A stretch of DNA of 37,470 bases from Candidatus Beckwithbacteria bacterium (GCA_026397255.1 JAPLVF010000013.1:214062-251531), one strand, 5' to 3'. Shown: positions 5,407-15,552, numbered from the stretch's first letter. Numbers and translations: made by a program. Notes: generated by a model not told the origin, from the sequence alone.

Positions 5407-8400
5407 CTAATTTTGCCCTTTCTTCACTGGTAGGAATCAAGCGACCAATGATAACATTTTCTTTAAGACCTAAAAGTTTGTCAATTTTACCAGCGGCAGC
5501 AGCGTTAGTCAAAATACTACTGGTGTTTTGGAAAGAAGCGGCAGAAAGCCAAGACTCGGTGTGCAGCGAAGACCGGGTAATGCCTAAAACGACTTGCCGG
5601 GCGGTTGCCTCTTTGCCTTTATTGGTTTTAGCCTGTCCATTTTCCTCGGTAAGCCGAACTTTCTCGACATACTCGCCGATTAAAAGACCGGTGTCGCCGA
5701 CAGTTTCCACCTGAACTTTGTCAGACATCTTGCGGATAATTACCTCAAAATGTTTGTCGTGAATCGGAATTCCCTGAGATTCATAAACACCCTGAATTTC
5801 TTCAATTAAATATTCCTGGGCACCGAGCAGGCCGCGGGTTTTTAATAAATCTTTGATATTTAAAGCACCGGAAGCTAAAGATTCGCCCACGCCAACTAAG
5901 TCATTATTTTTAACTTTTAAAACAGCGGTGAGAGGGACAAGATAAGTTTTGTCGGCCACGGTGACTTCATAACCATGACTGGTCTCTTTAATACTTACCT
6001 TGCCGCTAACTTCGGTAATGGGAGAAGCGGCTTTGGGATTGCGGGCTTCAAATAGTTCCTCCACGCGGGGCAACCCTTGAGTGACGTCGGAAACAACAAT
6101 GCCGCCAAAGTGCTTAACGCGCATCGTCAATTGAGTGCCGGGTTCGCCGATGGACTGAGCAGCAATGACGCCAACAGGAGCACCGATAGTAACCGGTTTT
6201 TTGGTGGAAAAATCCCAACCGTAACATTGAGCACACATCCCGTATTTTGACTGGCAAGTTAAAGGGGAACGGATAATAACAGAGTCTACCTTGGCTTTAG
6301 TAATGGCTTCGGCCAACTCCTCATCAATTAGTGTCCCTTTTTTGGCAATAATTTTTTTAGTTTTGGGGTTAACGACGGGTTCTGCCAAAAAGCGACTGGT
6401 AATTCGGGTCGTAAAATATTGACTGCGGCGGCTACTGTTTTTAATGAGCAGGCCTGTTTTAGTACCACAGTCTTCCTGGCGGATAATCACATCATGGGCC
6501 ACATCAACCAAGCGGCGGGTTAAGTAGCCGGCATCGGCGGTTTTGATGGCTGAGTCGGTTAAACCTTTACGGGAACCGCGCGAGGAGGTGACGTATTCAA
6601 AAATAGACAGGCCTTCGCGGAAGTTAGATTTGGTGGGCAATTCGACAATTTTACCTAAAGGGTCAACCACCAGTCCCCGCATGGCCGCCAATTGTTTAAC
6701 CTGATCTTTAGAAGCCCGGGTGCCGCCGGAGTCAATGATTAATTTGACGGAGTTTTCAGCGGCAAAATTATTCCAGGTTTTGACGGCAATTTCGTCAGTA
6801 GTATCCATCCACAATTGATTGCTTAAACGGCGTTTTTCTTCCCGGGTAATCAAGCCGTTTTTATAATTTTCTTCAATTAACAGGGCTTTTTTGTTAGCCT
6901 CGGCAATCAATTTATCTTTTTCCGGGACAATATGACAGTCACTGACGGCGACCGATAAGCTAGAGGTCGTGGCAGCAGAAAAACCAAAATTTTTCAAGTC
7001 GTCAATTAATTTAACCATCTCTTCCGGTGTACACAAACCAATCGCTTTTTTTACCAAGGCCTTAATTTCGGCAGAGCGAATCGGCTGATTAAGGAAACGT
7101 AAAGTTTCCGGCAGAGCCTCATTGAAAAGAATCCGGCCGACGGTCGTATCAATGATTTTTTTATCCAGCCTTACTTTAATCGGTTGGCGGGGATTAAGCG
7201 AACCTGTCTGGTAGGCAAAAATGGCTTCCCGGCTAGAAGTATAAATCGTGGTGTTGACCGGCAATTGAGCGTCAATCGAAGTGAAATAATAAATACCCAA
7301 AGCCATTTCTTTATTAGGGAGGGTAATCGGCGATCCGTCGGCCGGTTTTAACAGATTGTTTTTAGGCATCATGTAGTCAATCGCCTCTTTCATGGCGTCT
7401 TTGGCTAAAGGCACATGAACGGCCATTTGGTCACCGTCGAAGTCGGCGTTGTAACCGGCACAAACGCAGGGATGCAGATGTATAGCATTGCCCTCAACCA
7501 AAACCGGGAAAAATGCCTGAATACCTAATTTATGCAAGGTCGGGGCGCGGTTTAAGAAAATCGGGTGATCTTTGATGACGTCTTCCAGGATGTCAAAAAC
7601 TTCCGGCGGGCGGCGGTCTAAAACATTTTTGGCAGATTTAACGTTTGGGGCTAAGCCGCGATTAATCAGTTCGCGCAAAACATAGGGTTTAAAAATTTCC
7701 AAAGCCATAGTTTTGGGAATACCGGCCTGATTTAAAGTTAATTCCGGACCGACCACAATCACGGAACGACCGGAATAATCAACTCGTTTACCTAAAAGAT
7801 TTTGCCGAAAACGGCCTTGTTTGCCGCGGAGCATATCCGCTAAAGAACGCAATTCTTTGATGCCGCGGCGGCGGGTGGCCCGAGCCTGAGAACTGTCAAT
7901 AAGCGTGTCTACCGCCTCCTGAAGCATCCGTTTTTCATTACGTAAAATAATCTCCGGAGCGCCTAAATTAATTAAATGCTTTAAGCGATTGTTGCGGTTA
8001 ATCACCCGGCGGTAAAGATCGTTGATATCCGAAGAGGCAAAATGACCACCGGAAAGCTGGACCATCGGCCGCAAATCCGGCGGCAAAACCGGCAAGGTGG
8101 TAGTAATCATCCAGGCGGGATCGATCGCGACTTTCTTAAACCCTTCCAAAATCCTTAAAACCTTAATGGCTTTAATTTGCCGCTGGCCGGAATAAGTTTG
8201 AATTTCTTCGCGATATTTGATTAAAAGTTTGTCAAAATCAATTTTTTTAATCAGAGATAAAATGGCTTCGGCGCCCATGCCAATCGTCATAAATTCCGCT
8301 GCCTGGTAATCGGCCAGCTTAAGATATTCTTCTTCGGTCAAAACCGTCTGCGGTTTAATTCTTTTAACTAAATCTTTAACGGCGTTAAAAACTTCTTTAG

Positions 8401-9067
8401 CGGTGTCTTTTTCGCCGGCAACGGTTTCGCGAATTGAAGCGATTTCCCGCTTGGTTTTTAAGTTAGCTTCATTAATTGCCAGTTCGCTTTGTTCTTTTGA
8501 TTTAATTTTGGCCTTGACGGTTTTAACAGCTTCAACACCAATGGTCTGAGCGGCTTTAATATCACTAGTGGCTTTGGTGTCCAGTTCTTTAATTTTGGCG
8601 TCAAATTGTTTATCAAGATCGATAAAAACGGCTTTTTTGGCGTCTTTATCAACATCAATAACCAGGTATTTAGAAAAATAAATCACCCCGGCTAGATTAC
8701 GTGGAGAAATGTTTAAAAGCAGAGAGAGGTGAGAAGGAGCGCCTTTGAAAAACCAGATATGGGCAACCGGACAGGCCAAATTAATATGACCCATGCGTTC
8801 GCGGCGAACACGGCTTTGGGTGACTTCGACACCACATTTATCGCAGATAATGCCGCGGTAGCGGATGCGTTTATATTTGCCGCAGTAACATTCCCAATCT
8901 TTGGTAGGCCCAAAAATACGCTCACAAAATAAACCATCTTTTTCCGGCTTCAGGGTACGATAGTTGATGGTTTCCGGTTTTAAAACTTCACCGTGTGACC
9001 AAGACCGGATCACTTCGGGCGAAGCCAGCTTAATTTGAAGGGTGGAAAAGTCAGTTAATTTACTCAT
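5393..9067 (-). CDS. rpoC: RNA polymerase beta' subunit
   Basis: Catalytic beta' subunit of RNA polymerase, 1224 aa. The N-terminal zinc ribbon has C60, C62, C75 and C78. The catalytic loop NADFDGD, which holds the Mg2+ triad, is near residues 539-545, and the second zinc site (CGTKTG ... [11 protein letters not shown]) is near 866-948. Between about residues 145 and 250 there is a charged insertion rich in Lys, Glu and Ala, likely coiled coil, that interrupts the conserved N-terminal region. Trigger-loop and bridge-helix segments are present ([25 protein letters not shown] onwards; [12 protein letters not shown]). The start overlaps the rpoB stop by 8 bp (ATGAGTAA), and the stop overlaps the start of rpsL, so the operon is tightly coupled. 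Confidence 0.99.
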   Translation of the reverse strand: MSKLTDFSTLQIKLASPEVIRSWSHGEVLKPETINYRTLKPEKDGLFCERIFGPTKDWECYCGKYKRIRYRGIICDKCGVEVTQSRVRRERMGHINLACPVAHIWFFKGAPSHLSLLLNISPRNLAGVIYFSKYLVIDVDKDAKKAVFIDLDKQFDAKIKELDTKATSDIKAAQTIGVEAVKTVKAKIKSKEQSELAINEANLKTKREIASIRETVAGEKDTAKEVFNAVKDLVKRIKPQTVLTEEEYLKLADYQAAEFMTIGMGAEAILSLIKKIDFDKLLIKYREEIQTYSGQRQIKAIKVLRILEGFKKVAIDPAWMITTTLPVLPPDLRPMVQLSGGHFASSDINDLYRRVINRNNRLKHLINLGAPEIILRNEKRMLQEAVDTLIDSSQARATRRRGIKELRSLADMLRGKQGRFRQNLLGKRVDYSGRSVIVVGPELTLNQAGIPKTMALEIFKPYVLRELINRGLAPNVKSAKNVLDRRPPEVFDILEDVIKDHPIFLNRAPTLHKLGIQAFFPVLVEGNAIHLHPCVCAGYNADFDGDQMAVHVPLAKDAMKEAIDYMMPKNNLLKPADGSPITLPNKEMALGIYYFTSIDAQLPVNTTIYTSSREAIFAYQTGSLNPRQPIKVRLDKKIIDTTVGRILFNEALPETLRFLNQPIRSAEIKALVKKAIGLCTPEEMVKLIDDLKNFGFSAATTSSLSVAVSDCHIVPEKDKLIAEANKKALLIEENYKNGLITREEKRRLSNQLWMDTTDEIAVKTWNNFAAENSVKLIIDSGGTRASKDQVKQLAAMRGLVVDPLGKIVELPTKSNFREGLSIFEYVTSSRGSRKGLTDSAIKTADAGYLTRRLVDVAHDVIIRQEDCGTKTGLLIKNSSRRSQYFTTRITSRFLAEPVVNPKTKKIIAKKGTLIDEELAEAITKAKVDSVIIRSPLTCQSKYGMCAQCYGWDFSTKKPVTIGAPVGVIAAQSIGEPGTQLTMRVKHFGGIVVSDVTQGLPRVEELFEARNPKAASPITEVSGKVSIKETSHGYEVTVADKTYLVPLTAVLKVKNNDLVGVGESLASGALNIKDLLKTRGLLGAQEYLIEEIQGVYESQGIPIHDKHFEVIIRKMSDKVQVETVGDTGLLIGEYVEKVRLTEENGQAKTNKGKEATARQVVLGITRSSLHTESWLSAASFQNTSSILTNAAAAGKIDKLLGLKENVIIGRLIPTSEERAKLDANN

Positions 9068-12000
9068 TTTTGGCAGCCTCTTCTTTTTCTTTAATTTCTT
9101 CTTTGGTCTCTTCTAAGTCTTCGTCTTTAACTTCTTCGACTAACCCGCCGGGAATAATATTTAAGCTTAAACTTTGCAGTTCTTTAACTAAAACGCGGAA
9201 AGATTCCGGAATCATGGCTTCGGGAATATCCAGGCTTTTGACAATCGCCTCAAAGGCCTTGGCTCGGCCAACAACATCGTCGGATTTAATCGTTAACATT
9301 TCCTGAAGGGTGTGAGCCGCCCGGTGGGCCTCCAAAGCCCAAACTTCCATTTCCCCCAGACGCTGACCACCCATTTGGGCTTTACCACCGAGAGGCTGTT
9401 GGGTGACTAGAGAATACGGCCCGGTGGAGCGAGCGTGAGTTTTATCCTCCACCATGTGGATTAACTTAAGAATATAAGCGACACCAACAGCTGTTTGATT
9501 AGAGAAAGCTTCGCCGGTGCGGCCGTCAAAAAGTTGAATTTTACCGTTAACCGGCAAGTTGGCTTTTTTCAATTGTGCGGTAATCAAGGCTTCATTAATC
9601 GGTTCAAAAACCGGCAAGGCGACTTTATAGCCGAGTTTTTTGGCAGCCCAACCCAACTGTGCTTCCAAAAGCTGACCTAAATTCATACGGGCAAGCACTG
9701 ATAAAGGAGAAATAATAATATCGACCGGGCTCCCATCGGAAAAATAAGGCATGTCGGCAGCGGGAACAATTTTAGAAATAACGCCTTTATTACCATGACG
9801 GCCGGCCAGTTTGTCACCAACGACAATTTTACGCATTTGAGCGACCTGAACAACTACTTTTTTAATCACGCCTGGGTCAAGTTCGTCTCCTTTATCGCGA
9901 TCAAAAATTTTAACTTCGATAACTGTGCCGCCTTCACCGTGGGGTACGCGCAGAGAAGTATCACGGACTTCACGGGCTTTTTCGCCAAAAATTGCCCGTA
10001 ACAACCTTTCTTCGGCAGTTAACTCCGTTTCTCCCTTGGGCGCAATTTTACCAACTAAAATATCATTGGGTTCCACCTGACTGCCAATGACCACAATGCC
10101 ATCTTCCCCCAAATTAGCTAATTCAGTTTCGCCGACATTAGGAATATCCCGGGTTAATTCTTCTGGGCCAAGCTTAGTGTCCATGATTTTAGCTTCATAT
10201 TCGTTAATCATGACTGAGGTTAAAATGTCTTCTTTCACCAAACGGTCGGAAATAATGACGGCGTCTTCATAACCCAAACCCTCATAACTCATATAAGCGA
10301 TGGTGAGGTTTTGTCCGAGCGCCAACTCGCCGTGATCAGAGGCGGGAGCGTCAATAATCAAATCGCCGGCTTTTACTTTATCGCCAACCGCCACTAAGGG
10401 TTTTTGAGAGTAGCAGGTAGATTGGGTAGTGCGACTAAATTTAACAACCTGATATTCAATTTCGTTACCAGAAATAATAATACTTTCCGGTAAATTATTT
10501 TTGAGGTTTTTCAGTTTAACCACATCTTTGGGCGCGGTTTTAACACAAACTTTTTCACTATCGACGTAAGTGACGGTCCCGGAAACCAAAACAGTAACAT
10601 TACGCTTCATGGCGGCGACTACGGCGGTTTCCATGCCCGTGCCGACGATCGGCGCTTCGGGATTAACTAAAGGCACTGCCTGACATTGCATGTGTGTCCC
10701 CATCAGGGCACGGTTCGCTTCATCATGAGCAATAAAGGGAATTAAGGAAGCGGAGGTGCCGACCACTTGACGGGGAACAACATCAATGTATTCAATTTGT
10801 AAAGCAGGCGCCTCAATAAATTCGGTTTGGTAACGGACGGCAACCCAATCTTCAAGAATGTAACCCTTATTGTCAATTTTGATACCGGCGTGAGTAATAT
10901 AGTGATTTTCCTCTTCGTCCGAGGCCAAATAAACAATTTCATTACTTACCCGCCGATTGGTAACTTTGCGGTAAGGAGTTTCCAAAAAGCCGTATTGATT
11001 CACCCGGGCATAAAGGGCCAAATAAGTAACCAAGCCAATGTTCGGACCCTCGGGAGAGCGAACCGGACAAATGCGGCCGTATTGACTGCTATTAATATCC
11101 CGCATAGAAAAAGAGGCACGTTCGCGGGTAACACCACCCGGGCCCATAACCGACAGGCGGCGCAAGTTGTCAATTTCTGATAAAGGATTGGTTTGATCTA
11201 AAATAGTCGAAAGGCGGTTGCGGCGGAAAAAATCAGAAACAGCGGCAATCACCGGCCGAGGGTTAACTAAAGTGCTGGGAGTAACTTCTACGTCGGCCTT
11301 AGACAAACTCATTTTTTCCCTAATGGACCGTTCCAGGCGTAAAAGCCCCACGCGAAAAGCGCTGGTAACGACCAGCTCGCCGACGCGGCGAACCCGGCGG
11401 TTCGATAAACTATCAATGTCATCAACCCGGCCGACGCCGTTTTGCAAACTAATTAAATATTTAATCGTGGCAATAATATCTTCGGGGGTTAAGACTCGAG
11501 TATTCAGGTCAACATTAAGTTTTAAGCGGCGATTCATTTTGTAGCGGCCAACATCGCCGAGGTCATAACGTTTAGGATCAAAAAACATTCGGCGCAAAAG
11601 CTCTTTGGCGTTGTCCAAAACTGCCGGTTCACCTGGGCGCATTTTTTGATAAATTTCAATTAAGGCCTCTTCGTGAGTTTTGGCAGAATCTTTTTCCAGG
11701 GTCGACAAAATATAAGAGTGTTTTTGGTCGGTGTCCACGTCGCTAAAAAGTTTTAATAATTCTTCATCATCAAATGACTTGCAGGCGCGCAGTAAGGTGG
11801 TAGCAGGCAATTTACGATGACGGTCGATTTTAACAGAAACGGTATTGTAGCGGGAAATGTTAACTTCCAGCCAAGAACCGCGCAAGGGTCTTAATTCAGC
11901 CTGATAAAGATTCCGGCCGGTAGATAAATCGACTATGCCTGAAAAGAAAACGCCCGGAGACCGAACCAATTGGCTAACAACAGAGCGTTCGATGCCATTA

Positions 12001-12362
12001 ATAATAAAAGTGCCGATATCCGTCATCTGAGGAATATCGCCCATGAAAACTTCCTGCTTGGTGACTTCGCCGGTTTGGAGGTTGGTTAACCTAGCTTTAA
12101 CTTTTAAAGGGACTTCATAGGTTAGGCCTTTTTTAATTGTCTGGCTGGCCGAATATTTAGGCTGGCCGATGGAATGTTCACCGAATTCCAAGCGCCAATT
12201 TTTACCGGTAAAATCATCAATGGGCGAAGCGCTTTCCAGGGCTTCTTTAATTCCCTGATTTAAAAACCAATTATAAGAATCTTTTTGGACGTCCAACAAA
12301 TTTAACTGAGGCAAATTGGTGGGCTGAGTTTTCCAAAATTGTCGTTGGTTGGGTTTAATCAT
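9060..12362 (-). CDS. rpoB: RNA polymerase beta subunit
   Basis: Beta subunit of RNA polymerase, 1100 aa, shorter than the E. coli protein (1342), mainly from missing lineage-specific insertions. The fork-loop region NPLSEIDNLRRLSVMGPGG, the block RERASF, YGRICPVRSPEGPNIGL, the lysine-bearing GDKLAGRHGNKG and the C-terminal ARSTGPYSLVTQQPLGGKAQ region are all present. The last ~25 residues are an acidic Glu/Lys tail. In the rifampicin pocket, positions equivalent to E. coli Q513, F514 and H526 are T386, I387 and N399, so the drug probably binds poorly. rpoB leads rpoC, rpsL and rpsG. Two promoters are predicted upstream, and no Shine-Dalgarno precedes the ATG. Confidence 0.99.
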   Translation of the reverse strand: MIKPNQRQFWKTQPTNLPQLNLLDVQKDSYNWFLNQGIKEALESASPIDDFTGKNWRLEFGEHSIGQPKYSASQTIKKGLTYEVPLKVKARLTNLQTGEVTKQEVFMGDIPQMTDIGTFIINGIERSVVSQLVRSPGVFFSGIVDLSTGRNLYQAELRPLRGSWLEVNISRYNTVSVKIDRHRKLPATTLLRACKSFDDEELLKLFSDVDTDQKHSYILSTLEKDSAKTHEEALIEIYQKMRPGEPAVLDNAKELLRRMFFDPKRYDLGDVGRYKMNRRLKLNVDLNTRVLTPEDIIATIKYLISLQNGVGRVDDIDSLSNRRVRRVGELVVTSAFRVGLLRLERSIREKMSLSKADVEVTPSTLVNPRPVIAAVSDFFRRNRLSTILDQTNPLSEIDNLRRLSVMGPGGVTRERASFSMRDINSSQYGRICPVRSPEGPNIGLVTYLALYARVNQYGFLETPYRKVTNRRVSNEIVYLASDEEENHYITHAGIKIDNKGYILEDWVAVRYQTEFIEAPALQIEYIDVVPRQVVGTSASLIPFIAHDEANRALMGTHMQCQAVPLVNPEAPIVGTGMETAVVAAMKRNVTVLVSGTVTYVDSEKVCVKTAPKDVVKLKNLKNNLPESIIISGNEIEYQVVKFSRTTQSTCYSQKPLVAVGDKVKAGDLIIDAPASDHGELALGQNLTIAYMSYEGLGYEDAVIISDRLVKEDILTSVMINEYEAKIMDTKLGPEELTRDIPNVGETELANLGEDGIVVIGSQVEPNDILVGKIAPKGETELTAEERLLRAIFGEKAREVRDTSLRVPHGEGGTVIEVKIFDRDKGDELDPGVIKKVVVQVAQMRKIVVGDKLAGRHGNKGVISKIVPAADMPYFSDGSPVDIIISPLSVLARMNLGQLLEAQLGWAAKKLGYKVALPVFEPINEALITAQLKKANLPVNGKIQLFDGRTGEAFSNQTAVGVAYILKLIHMVEDKTHARSTGPYSLVTQQPLGGKAQMGGQRLGEMEVWALEAHRAAHTLQEMLTIKSDDVVGRAKAFEAIVKSLDIPEAMIPESFRVLVKELQSLSLNIIPGGLVEEVKDEDLEETKEEIKEKEEAAKNE

Positions 12363-12379
12363 GGCAAAAATTTAAACAC

Positions 12380-12404
12380 AAAAAACGGGCGGCAAACCCG
12401 TTTT
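12380..12404 (-). terminator. Terminator-like hairpin upstream of rpoB, overlapping its proximal promoter
   Basis: On the minus strand AAAACGGG pairs with CCCGTTTT (12382-12389 with 12397-12404) over a 7-nt loop and is followed by a run of T. Transcripts coming from mltG or the distal promoter would carry the whole hairpin and could stop here. The proximal -10 (12402-12407) places its start inside the loop, so its transcripts would lack the left arm. Confidence 0.65.
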
Positions 12405-12430
12405 ATCTTGAAAAAATAATTAATTGTCAA
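12402..12430 (-). promoter_or_regulatory. Proximal rpoB promoter (P2)
   Basis: Minus strand: perfect TTGACA (12425-12430), 17-bp spacer, GATAAA (12402-12407). Predicted start near 12395, leader of about 33 nt. Confidence 0.6.
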
Positions 12431-12501
12431 TGTTAAGACTAGAAAAAAGCACTTGGTTTCCTTGTTTAAGGCGTAACTTGGAAATTGACGAACGAAAACC
12501 C

Positions 12502-12520
12502 GCCTGATACCTTAACAGGC
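12502..12520 (-). terminator. Weak hairpin after mltG
   Basis: GCCTG (minus strand) pairs with CAGGC over a 9-nt loop and is followed by GGGTTTT. The stem is only 5 bp. It may be a weak terminator for the alaS-mltG operon or a leader structure of the distal rpoB transcript. Confidence 0.35.
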
Positions 12521-12532
12521 TAGGATAAGGGT

Positions 12533-12560
12533 AATATAGCAAATAATTAAGGATTGTCAA
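12533..12560 (-). promoter_or_regulatory. Distal rpoB promoter (P1)
   Basis: Minus strand: perfect TTGACA (12555-12560, inside the last codons of mltG), 16-bp spacer, TATATT (12533-12538). It would give a leader of about 160 nt that includes both hairpins between mltG and rpoB. Confidence 0.5.
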
Positions 12561-13485
12561 CAAGCAAATACTTAGCAATGTTGACGTTGTGCTCGGACAG
12601 AGTGGCGGCGTAGTGATTATAACCGGAAGAATCAGAAACGTAATATAAGTAGTTCGTTTGGGCTGGATTAAGGGCGGCTTGAAGACTGGACAGACCGGGG
12701 TTGCAGATGGGCCGCGGGGGTAAACCAGGATTTAAATAAGTGTTATAAGGCGAGGCAATTTTTAGATTATCATGAGTTAAATCTTTCGGCCACCAATTAC
12801 CGGTTTTGCCTAAAACATATTGTACGGTGGCATCAACCTGCAGGGCCAGATTAATTTTTAAACGATTGTGGAAAACGCTACTAACTAAGATTCTGTCTGC
12901 TTCGTGTTTGGCTTCCCGCTCGATTAAGGAGGCTAAAATAATCATTTGTTTGTCCTGAGTGGAACTTTTTGATTTAAAAGTGTCCACTAAAAGATTAACA
13001 ATGTCTTCGACAGAGGCAGATTGAGGAATTAAATAAGTATCAGGGAAAAGTTGGCCTTCATAGGGTTTGGCGGCCAAGATAAAATCCTGCGGGATAAGTG
13101 AAGATTTGGCGGCTAAACGTTCGGCATACTCCTCGACCCGCAAGCCCTCGGGAAAAGTAATCCAGTAGTCCAAACTGCCGTGAGTTAAAGATTCAATAAT
13201 CTGCTCTAAGTTCATTGAGGGCGATAAACGAAAGTCGCCGGCTTGGAGTTTGGCGCTTAAATTTTTCTGGTCAACCAACAACCGAAACACCAGCTCATTT
13301 TTAATAAAACCGGATTGCTTTAAACGACTGGCAATAATTTTAGCCGACTGGCCCTGAGGCACCACAAAAACTTGCGGAGTATTATTTTTTGGATTAACCG
13401 GCTGACTGGCCCAAGACCAATAAATAAAAACTAGTAGGGAGCCAAGAATTAGCGCTAAGATAACGCTAAAAAATCTCTTAATCAT
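12547..13485 (-). CDS. mltG: Endolytic peptidoglycan transglycosylase, YceG-like
   Basis: Membrane-bound lytic transglycosylase that cuts nascent glycan strands and helps set glycan length. The 312-aa protein has an N-terminal membrane anchor (about residues 5-23), a LysM-like segment (VFVVPQGQSAKIIASRL, 39-55), then the YceG catalytic domain. The catalytic glutamate is E189 in ASLIEREA; EGQLFPDTY (143-151) and the NPGLPPRPICNPGL block (252-265) are family signatures. It follows ruvX and a zinc-ribbon gene, as ruvX and mltG often cluster with alaS in bacteria. It starts 2 bp after the previous stop and is the last gene of the alaS transcript. Confidence 0.95.
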   Translation of the reverse strand: MIKRFFSVILALILGSLLVFIYWSWASQPVNPKNNTPQVFVVPQGQSAKIIASRLKQSGFIKNELVFRLLVDQKNLSAKLQAGDFRLSPSMNLEQIIESLTHGSLDYWITFPEGLRVEEYAERLAAKSSLIPQDFILAAKPYEGQLFPDTYLIPQSASVEDIVNLLVDTFKSKSSTQDKQMIILASLIEREAKHEADRILVSSVFHNRLKINLALQVDATVQYVLGKTGNWWPKDLTHDNLKIASPYNTYLNPGLPPRPICNPGLSSLQAALNPAQTNYLYYVSDSSGYNHYAATLSEHNVNIAKYLLVDNP

Positions 13486-13487
13486 GG

Positions 13488-13688
13488 CTAGACTTCTTCG
13501 AACAAAGCGCGGCGGTATTTATTGCTGGCAGTATCTTTAATAAAAATCCGGCCGCATTTGCAGCTAATTTTTTCCTGACCGGGTTTAAAAGAACTAACTT
13601 TAGCTTTAGTTAAGGGCATGCCACAACCAACGCATTGGCCGCGGGATAATAACCAAGCCTGAACCGGAGCAATGACATTTTTAAACAT
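13488..13688 (-). CDS. Small zinc-ribbon protein (66 aa)
   Basis: A short protein with two cysteine pairs, CVGC (19-22) and CKC (43-45), 20 residues apart, which fits a single zinc ribbon. The N-terminal half, FKNVIAPVQAWLLSRGQ, may be a helix that packs against it. Function is unknown; small proteins of this layout can act in RNA binding, transcription or as partners of larger complexes. One of the few genes with a textbook Shine-Dalgarno (AGGAGGG, 8 nt before ATG). It overlaps the 3' end of ruvX by 8 bp and lies between ruvX and mltG in the same operon. Confidence 0.8.
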   Translation of the reverse strand: MFKNVIAPVQAWLLSRGQCVGCGMPLTKAKVSSFKPGQEKISCKCGRIFIKDTASNKYRRALFEEV

Positions 13689-14091
13689 TTTCTTTCCCTC
13701 CTTTATTTAACTCAATCGTATCAAGATAATCCTGCAAAATCAAGGCGGCGGCGGCGCTATGGTCCCGGCGGCGCTTGAATTGAGGCACATGAGCGGCAAT
13801 AAGTTTTTGTTTGGCTTCAACCGAGGAGAGGCTTTCATCCTGGAAGAAAATCGGCAAATTGACAAGAGTTTTTAATTTTTCAACAAAGGTTTTAGTGGTT
13901 TCGGCCATCTTGCCCTCGGATAAACCAAAAATTATCTGGTTAATCGCCTGTTCCTCACATAAACGGGCAATAAATTGAAGGGCTTGAGATTCTTCATCAT
14001 ACTTTTTTTCACCAAAAGTTTCTGCCAATGGACCATCAGCAATCGCCAGCCCTAAATGTTTCAAACCAAAATCAATACACAAATATTTCAT
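13681..14091 (-). CDS. ruvX: Putative pre-16S rRNA nuclease, YqgF/RuvX family
   Basis: RNase H-fold protein of the YqgF family, involved in 16S rRNA 5'-end maturation (older annotation: Holliday junction resolvase). The 136-aa length is standard. It opens with the RNase H strand LCIDFGLKHLGLAIAD (residues 4-19), holding the first catalytic Asp (D7) and the G-x-K-x-x-G-x-A motif. Then come IIFGLSEGKM, the second acidic site in FFQDESLSSVEAK (E86 region), and a C-terminal D-HSAAAALILQDYLD block with the third Asp. It starts 4 bp inside the end of the upstream methyltransferase gene (ATGA-type overlap). Confidence 0.94.
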   Translation of the reverse strand: MKYLCIDFGLKHLGLAIADGPLAETFGEKKYDEESQALQFIARLCEEQAINQIIFGLSEGKMAETTKTFVEKLKTLVNLPIFFQDESLSSVEAKQKLIAAHVPQFKRRRDHSAAAALILQDYLDTIELNKGGKENV

Positions 14092-14837
14092 AATTTTTGC
14101 GCCAAAATTACAATTCGGTGACGGGGCAAATTAATTCCTTGTTCCAGGTTGAATTTTCTAACATACTCATCTAACAATTTTTTATCTTTGTGGGAATCAT
14201 AATCTTCAAAAATCGGTACACCCTGTAAAAAAAGATCTAAATCCGTCCTGGAAAGATAGTATTCGTTATACAAAAAATTACCGCAATAAATTATTTTAAA
14301 CCCGACTTTGCTAAGCTGTGTTTTTTTTGCTTCTAAAAAAGACTTGTGCCATTTCCCAAAATTTTGTCCCCTGTTAAAAACTTCTTTAATCGCTTGGGTG
14401 TCTTTTTCGCCAATATCAATTGCCAGATAATACCCGCCTGATTTTAAAATCTTATAAAACAACGGAAAATCTTCAGGGCCGCGGCGATTATAGATAATAT
14501 CAAAAGAGTTGGCGGGAAAACTTATTTTATGAATATTTTGCTGGACAAAATTAACATTGGTAATTTGACTGGTTTGTTGATATTTTCTGGCTGCTTGAAG
14601 CATTCCTTTAGAATTATCAATGGCAACTATTTTCTTAAAATAAGAGGCTATGGAAAGGGTAAAAACACCATCAGCGCAACCGGAGTCTAAGGCAGTTTTA
14701 TTTTTACTGCTAATAGCTAATAATTTTTGTTTAAAAATCGCTTCCGGATTACCTTGAGGAAATTCATTAAGGATGTTGATTTTGCTTTGATAGTTTCCAA
14801 ATTTTTTAGCAACTTTATCATAGAAGTTCTTAGCCAT
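14088..14837 (-). CDS. SAM-dependent class I methyltransferase (249 aa)
   Basis: Class I methyltransferase of unknown substrate. The SAM-binding motif I is TALDSGCADGVFTLSIA (residues 48-64), followed by an acidic residue in VAIDNSKGML (71-80) and a motif IV-like stretch SFDIIYNRRGPEDFP. In typical family members that position helps place the acceptor; the NRRGPEDFP version is unusual and gives no clue to the substrate. Sampled stretches of this gene are about 27-30 percent GC, while neighbours are around 45, so recent gain is likely. It sits between the sortase and ruvX, interrupting an otherwise conserved cluster, and is coupled to ruvX by a 4-bp overlap. It could modify a surface component made by the operon, or be unrelated. 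Confidence 0.85.
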   Translation of the reverse strand: MAKNFYDKVAKKFGNYQSKINILNEFPQGNPEAIFKQKLLAISSKNKTALDSGCADGVFTLSIASYFKKIVAIDNSKGMLQAARKYQQTSQITNVNFVQQNIHKISFPANSFDIIYNRRGPEDFPLFYKILKSGGYYLAIDIGEKDTQAIKEVFNRGQNFGKWHKSFLEAKKTQLSKVGFKIIYCGNFLYNEYYLSRTDLDLFLQGVPIFEDYDSHKDKKLLDEYVRKFNLEQGINLPRHRIVILAQKL

Positions 14838-14841
14838 AAAT

Positions 14842-15552
14842 TTAAATTTCCACGAGCTTAGCTTTGACGATGCCGCGGCGGAGCATAGTGCCGGGGGGAA
14901 CGCAGGTGACCAAAGTTAAATCACGATGATCATACTGCTGCTCCAAAACATCAATTTCCCCCGGGGCGACTTCAAAATAATCGTAGACAATGTATTTATA
15001 AATAATCCCGTCAAAGCTGATCAAGATTTCATCGCCGGATTTTAGGGTAGGAATAAGGGAGAAAATCGCCCGGTAAGAGCTAGGATTATAAAACTGTTGC
15101 AAAATGGAGTGGCCAAAAATTACCACACTGCCGGCTTCGCCAGGATTGGCGGTGCCGCCATATTGAATTAAACTTGTCCATAGATTGTCGCCACCGATGG
15201 TAACCAAGGCATCTTTAATCCGCAATTTAGGAATACTAAGAGTGTAATGAGTAATATTTGACGGGGTTAAAAATGTCTGCTTTTGGGAAAAATTAAACCA
15301 AGAAGAAACTTGATTATAATCAGTTTGAGCTAAGACCGGGGCGGTTTGAGCCAGACTTTCCCGGGGCACTGGACTAATAACATTCTGGCGTTGAGATTTT
15401 AAGCCGATGGTCAACTCGTAAGAAAGAATCGGATAACCGACAGAAATTAACAGGCTGGCACCAACCACCATCATAACTGTCGGCATTAATGATTTAAGCC
15501 GGGGCCAAAAAGATGAAATTTTAACTGGGGCAGTTTTGTAATAAACAATCAT
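14842..15552 (-). CDS. Sortase (class D/E-like transpeptidase)
   Basis: Membrane-anchored cysteine transpeptidase that links surface proteins to the envelope. An N-terminal transmembrane anchor (about residues 22-46) is followed by a linker and the sortase barrel from ~100. Catalytic residues are visible: H148 in IFGHS, C217 in LVTCVPPG, and arginines R225/R226 in MLRRG. The LVTC-PPGT--RR block is a hallmark of class D/E-like enzymes. It starts right after the stop of the actin-like/membrane fusion gene (no gap) and probably acts on a protein of that system, whose C-terminal half is outside the membrane. No LPxTG-type substrate is encoded in this window. A second sortase lies at the right edge. 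Confidence 0.93.
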   Translation of the reverse strand: MIVYYKTAPVKISSFWPRLKSLMPTVMMVVGASLLISVGYPILSYELTIGLKSQRQNVISPVPRESLAQTAPVLAQTDYNQVSSWFNFSQKQTFLTPSNITHYTLSIPKLRIKDALVTIGGDNLWTSLIQYGGTANPGEAGSVVIFGHSILQQFYNPSSYRAIFSLIPTLKSGDEILISFDGIIYKYIVYDYFEVAPGEIDVLEQQYDHRDLTLVTCVPPGTMLRRGIVKAKLVEI

